Shown here piece by piece: positions 17,366 through 18,881 of a stretch of DNA of 18,881 bases. A model generated the notes under the pieces. The model did not search any database. It was not told where the DNA came from and saw nothing but the letters and a program-made list of their open reading frames with translations. Numbering within the stretch: position 1 is the first letter of the stretch; every line of letters starts with the position of its first letter. Both the position numbers and the translations under genes were made by a program. The stretch is from Bacteroidaceae bacterium (GTDB taxonomy: Bacteria > Bacteroidota > Bacteroidia > Bacteroidales > Bacteroidaceae), in contig JAFYYO010000006.1 of assembly GCA_017557475.1 (NCBI GenBank), positions 1 to 18,881 on the forward strand. Direction: 5' to 3'.

Positions 17366-18454
17366 ATGAGCGAAAATGTTCTTTTCTTGACGCTTGGAGG
17401 CTCTGCCTTGGTTCATTTTTTGATTACCTGTGTGATGGGACTTTTTGCGAGGCATCGGGTGCAATACCTGTGCTTGGCTTGGGTAAACGGCATTTTCTTC
17501 TGCACGCTACTTGTGGCGACGCTTTTCAGCCATACCATTGCAGAGGGTCAGCCTGGCATCCTGCATCCTGCTATGCTTGTGGCGTTGCTGTGTGCATGCT
17601 ACTTGCAGAGCATCTATCCGCTGAACATTTCCATGCCTGGCTTCCTGCAATGGGAGCGTATGTGGCTTTATGCCCGACCTATCTTGGTGTTGCTTGCCAT
17701 CTACATCGGAGCAGTTCTTCTGGGCAGTCGGATTGTTTATATCTACACGGCAGAGGAGTTGGTGGAAAACATCCTGAGCAGTGACATCCTGATGCGGCTG
17801 TGCGCTCTGGTGCTGAGCATCTACTATATTGTGAACATCTTCCGCCTTCCGCACCGCATGGCAAAGCATGCAAACGTGCCGCGCTACTTGATTGGCTACT
17901 GCATCGCAATGGGTTTGTCGGTGGTCTTCTACACGTACATCGCCATTTTCTACGACCTGACCTTGCTCGCCATTTATGTTGTTCTCTTCACAGTGCTGAA
18001 CCTCTATCTCATGTTCCGCACGTTGGAGACGCTGGCATTGCAGTTGCCGCATCCCGTCATCAAGGAGGTGAGCGAGGAGCAAGGGGCAAGAAGCAAGGAG
18101 CATGAGGAGGAAGACTTCAACGAGGCGAATCTGCATCGCTTCCAGCGCATCAACTTCTGGATGCAGAACCACAAAGAGGAGTGGAAGGACAGCACCTTCG
18201 GTCGCGACCGTCTTTGTCAGGAAGTGGGGCTGAACCGCCACCTCGTCCTGCAGAGCGTACGCAGTCAGGGGTTCAACAACGTGCACGACTACATCAGCAG
18301 TTTCCGTGTGGCGGAGCTGAAGAGGATGATTAGTCGCGGCGAAGTCAAGACGCTCAATGACACGCTTGCAGCCGGCTTCGGCACCACTCAGACCGTCCGT
18401 GCCTGCTTCTTGAAAGTGGAAGGCATCACCCTCGACGATTATCTGAAACTTTAG
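17366..18454 (+). CDS. Membrane-anchored AraC-family transcriptional regulator
   Basis: A 362-residue protein in two parts. Residues 1-225 are hydrophobic, with about six or seven membrane segments (for example GGSALVHFLITCVMGLF, ILVLLAIYIGAVLLG, LTLLAIYVVLFTVLNLYLMF). A charged linker (about 232-252) follows, then a DNA-binding region at about 256-362. The AraC signature of the second helix-turn-helix is recognisable as NDTLAAGFGTTQTVRACFLK followed by VEGITLDDYL. The first helix-turn-helix (RLCQEVGLNRHLVLQSV) is also preserved, though both are divergent. The membrane part may sense an envelope or extracellular ligand. The divergent large secreted-protein gene, with a promoter lacking a clear -33 box, is a natural candidate target; that link is inferred. 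Confidence 0.85.
   Translation: MSENVLFLTLGGSALVHFLITCVMGLFARHRVQYLCLAWVNGIFFCTLLVATLFSHTIAEGQPGILHPAMLVALLCACYLQSIYPLNISMPGFLQWERMWLYARPILVLLAIYIGAVLLGSRIVYIYTAEELVENILSSDILMRLCALVLSIYYIVNIFRLPHRMAKHANVPRYLIGYCIAMGLSVVFYTYIAIFYDLTLLAIYVVLFTVLNLYLMFRTLETLALQLPHPVIKEVSEEQGARSKEHEEEDFNEANLHRFQRINFWMQNHKEEWKDSTFGRDRLCQEVGLNRHLVLQSVRSQGFNNVHDYISSFRVAELKRMISRGEVKTLNDTLAAGFGTTQTVRACFLKVEGITLDDYLKL
18070..18104 (+). repeat. 7-bp tandem repeat in the regulator linker
   Basis: Five tandem heptamers starting at 18070, 18077, 18084, 18091 and 18098, consensus GAGCAAG, encode the charged linker SEEQGARSKEHE (about residues 236-247) between the membrane part and the DNA-binding domain. A one-unit change would frame-shift away the DNA-binding domain; three units would add or remove seven residues. 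Confidence 0.82.
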
Positions 18455-18474
18455 TCTTCTGGCAACGTCAGAAA

Positions 18475-18584
18475 ACCAGGCAGGGCTAATTGCCAAACTA
18501 GGCACGTCTAATTGGCAAACTAGACACGCCTAGTTGACCAACTAGACACGTCTAGTTTGAGAACTAAACGTGGAGCATAAAAAA
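18475..18584. repeat. 22-bp tandem array, CTAG-rich dyads (array C)
   Basis: Five units start at 18475, 18497, 18519, 18541 and 18563, exactly 22 bp apart. The consensus begins ACTAG, and the last unit decays into AACGTGGAGC, the same end sequence as the array at 11032-11163. Two dyads alternate every 11 bp: for example CTAGTTGACCAACTAG at 18530-18545 (14 of 16 positions symmetric) and AACTAGACACGTCTAGTT at 18540-18557 (16 of 18 symmetric). It lies between the convergent regulator and dockerin-domain genes. Confidence 0.92.
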
Positions 18585-18624
18585 CAGCCCCCTGCGGAAG
18601 AACCGCAAGGGGCTGAATTATTTT
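18579..18624. terminator. Strong bidirectional terminator hairpin
   Basis: The stem 18585-18597 with 18603-18615 pairs 12 of 13 positions around loop AAGAA. On the minus strand it is followed by a run of six T residues (the A-run at 18579-18584), an excellent terminator for the dockerin-domain gene. On the plus strand AATTATTTT follows, a weaker stop for the regulator transcript. Confidence 0.9.
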
Positions 18625-18658
18625 ATAGGATTGCCCAGGGTTTCCTGGGACCACCTAT
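18625..18658. other. Second hairpin downstream of the dockerin-domain gene
   Basis: CCCAGG (18634-18639) and CCTGGG (18644-18649) form a 6-bp stem with loop GTTT. Outside a 4x4 internal loop, ATAGG (18625-18629) pairs with CCTAT (18654-18658). It lies between the stop codon of the minus-strand gene and the strong terminator and has no T-run of its own. Confidence 0.5.
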
Positions 18659-18670
18659 GACTGCCTAGGT

Positions 18671-18881
18671 TTACTGACCTGCCATGATGTTCAGGACTGT
18701 TACGAGGTCGGCAATATCTACCGTGCCGTCGCCGTTGACGTCGGCATTGCCAGGAACTTGCTGACCTGCCATAGCGTTCAGAACGCTCACAGCATCAGCA
18801 ATGTCGACAGTACCGTCAAGGTTAACGTCACCACTAGCCAGACCGATTCCGTTACCAGGAGTAACAACCACCTTGTCCTCG
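18671..18881 (-). CDS. C-terminus of a protein with two dockerin-type calcium-binding repeats, 5' end outside window
   Basis: Only the last 70 codons are visible; the frame stays open to the window edge, so the enzyme or binding part lies outside. Two copies of a 12-residue EF-hand-like loop, DVNLDGTVDIAD and DVNGDGTVDIAD, are each followed by a short helix (AVSVLNAMAG, LVTVLNIMAG) and spaced as in dockerin type I modules. The loops keep Asp/Asn at positions 1, 3, 5 and 12. In Bacteroidota such C-terminal modules occur on secreted proteins without any cellulosome, and no cohesin is visible here. The preceding TPGNGIGLASG stretch is a flexible linker. Stop TAA is followed by two hairpins. Confidence 0.82.
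   Translation of the reverse strand, partial: EDKVVVTPGNGIGLASGDVNLDGTVDIADAVSVLNAMAGQQVPGNADVNGDGTVDIADLVTVLNIMAGQ

Noticed and set aside
17507..18505. Long open frame on the minus strand opposite the AraC-type regulator
   Set aside because: It is rich in H, Q and V as expected for the reverse of a coding strand. The plus-strand gene has membrane segments, an AraC signature and a promoter.
18671..18881. Cellulosome component
   Set aside because: Dockerin-type loops alone do not show a cellulosome; no cohesin or scaffoldin is in the window and such loops are known on free secreted proteins of Bacteroidota.

Overview
The window looks like a chromosomal segment of a Bacteroidota bacterium, most likely a Prevotella-type gut, rumen or oral commensal. 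Four things point that way. Promoters carry the Bacteroidetes TAnnTTTG -7 box, several with a TTTG/TTG box about 20 bp upstream, and there are few Shine-Dalgarno sites. Many secreted enzymes have plain Sec signal peptides. Two secreted proteins end in a type IX-secretion-like tail (GRxV...GIYI..GKK). One gene is a GH10 xylanase fused to a feruloyl-esterase-like domain, a layout characterised in Prevotella ruminicola. No transposase, integrase, phage gene, CRISPR array or SusC/SusD pair is visible.

Layout. 1-952: the 3' part of cdsA (phospholipid synthesis), then tRNA-Leu(UAA) with its own promoter and terminator. 1049-1153: a 21-bp tandem-repeat array. 1183-4836 (minus): a two-gene unit of an unrecognised secreted glycoside-hydrolase-like protein followed by a GH29 fucosidase with a C-terminal carbohydrate-binding domain. 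4912-5083 (minus): tRNA-Met(CAU) with terminator and promoter. 5099-8762 (plus): a housekeeping operon of ribF, a THUMP-like SAM methyltransferase and comM. 8833-11018 (plus): the bifunctional xylanase/esterase. 11032-11163: a 22-bp repeat array. 11201-13417 (minus): a secreted PI-PLC-like protein. 13499-14540 (plus): a low-molecular-weight protein phosphatase and a YbaK/ProX-type aminoacyl-tRNA deacylase. 14624-17212 (minus): a large secreted multidomain protein. 17315-18454 (plus): a membrane-anchored AraC-type regulator divergent from it. 18475-18584: a second 22-bp array. 18585-18881: a terminator and the C-terminus of a minus-strand protein ending in two dockerin-type calcium loops.

How the genes work together. 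Housekeeping genes alternate with secreted glycan-active genes. The fucosidase pair could strip fucose from host or plant glycans, and the xylanase/esterase could cut feruloylated arabinoxylan. None of these sits in a complete polysaccharide-utilisation locus here.

The most unusual content is repetitive DNA. Three arrays of dyad-symmetric units (21 or 22 bp, about two helical turns) lie in three of the four convergent gene junctions and in no other junction. Separately, four short tandem arrays (three of 7-bp units, one of 8-bp units) fall in places where a copy-number change would matter: a signal peptide, a secretion tail, a divergent promoter gap and a regulator linker.
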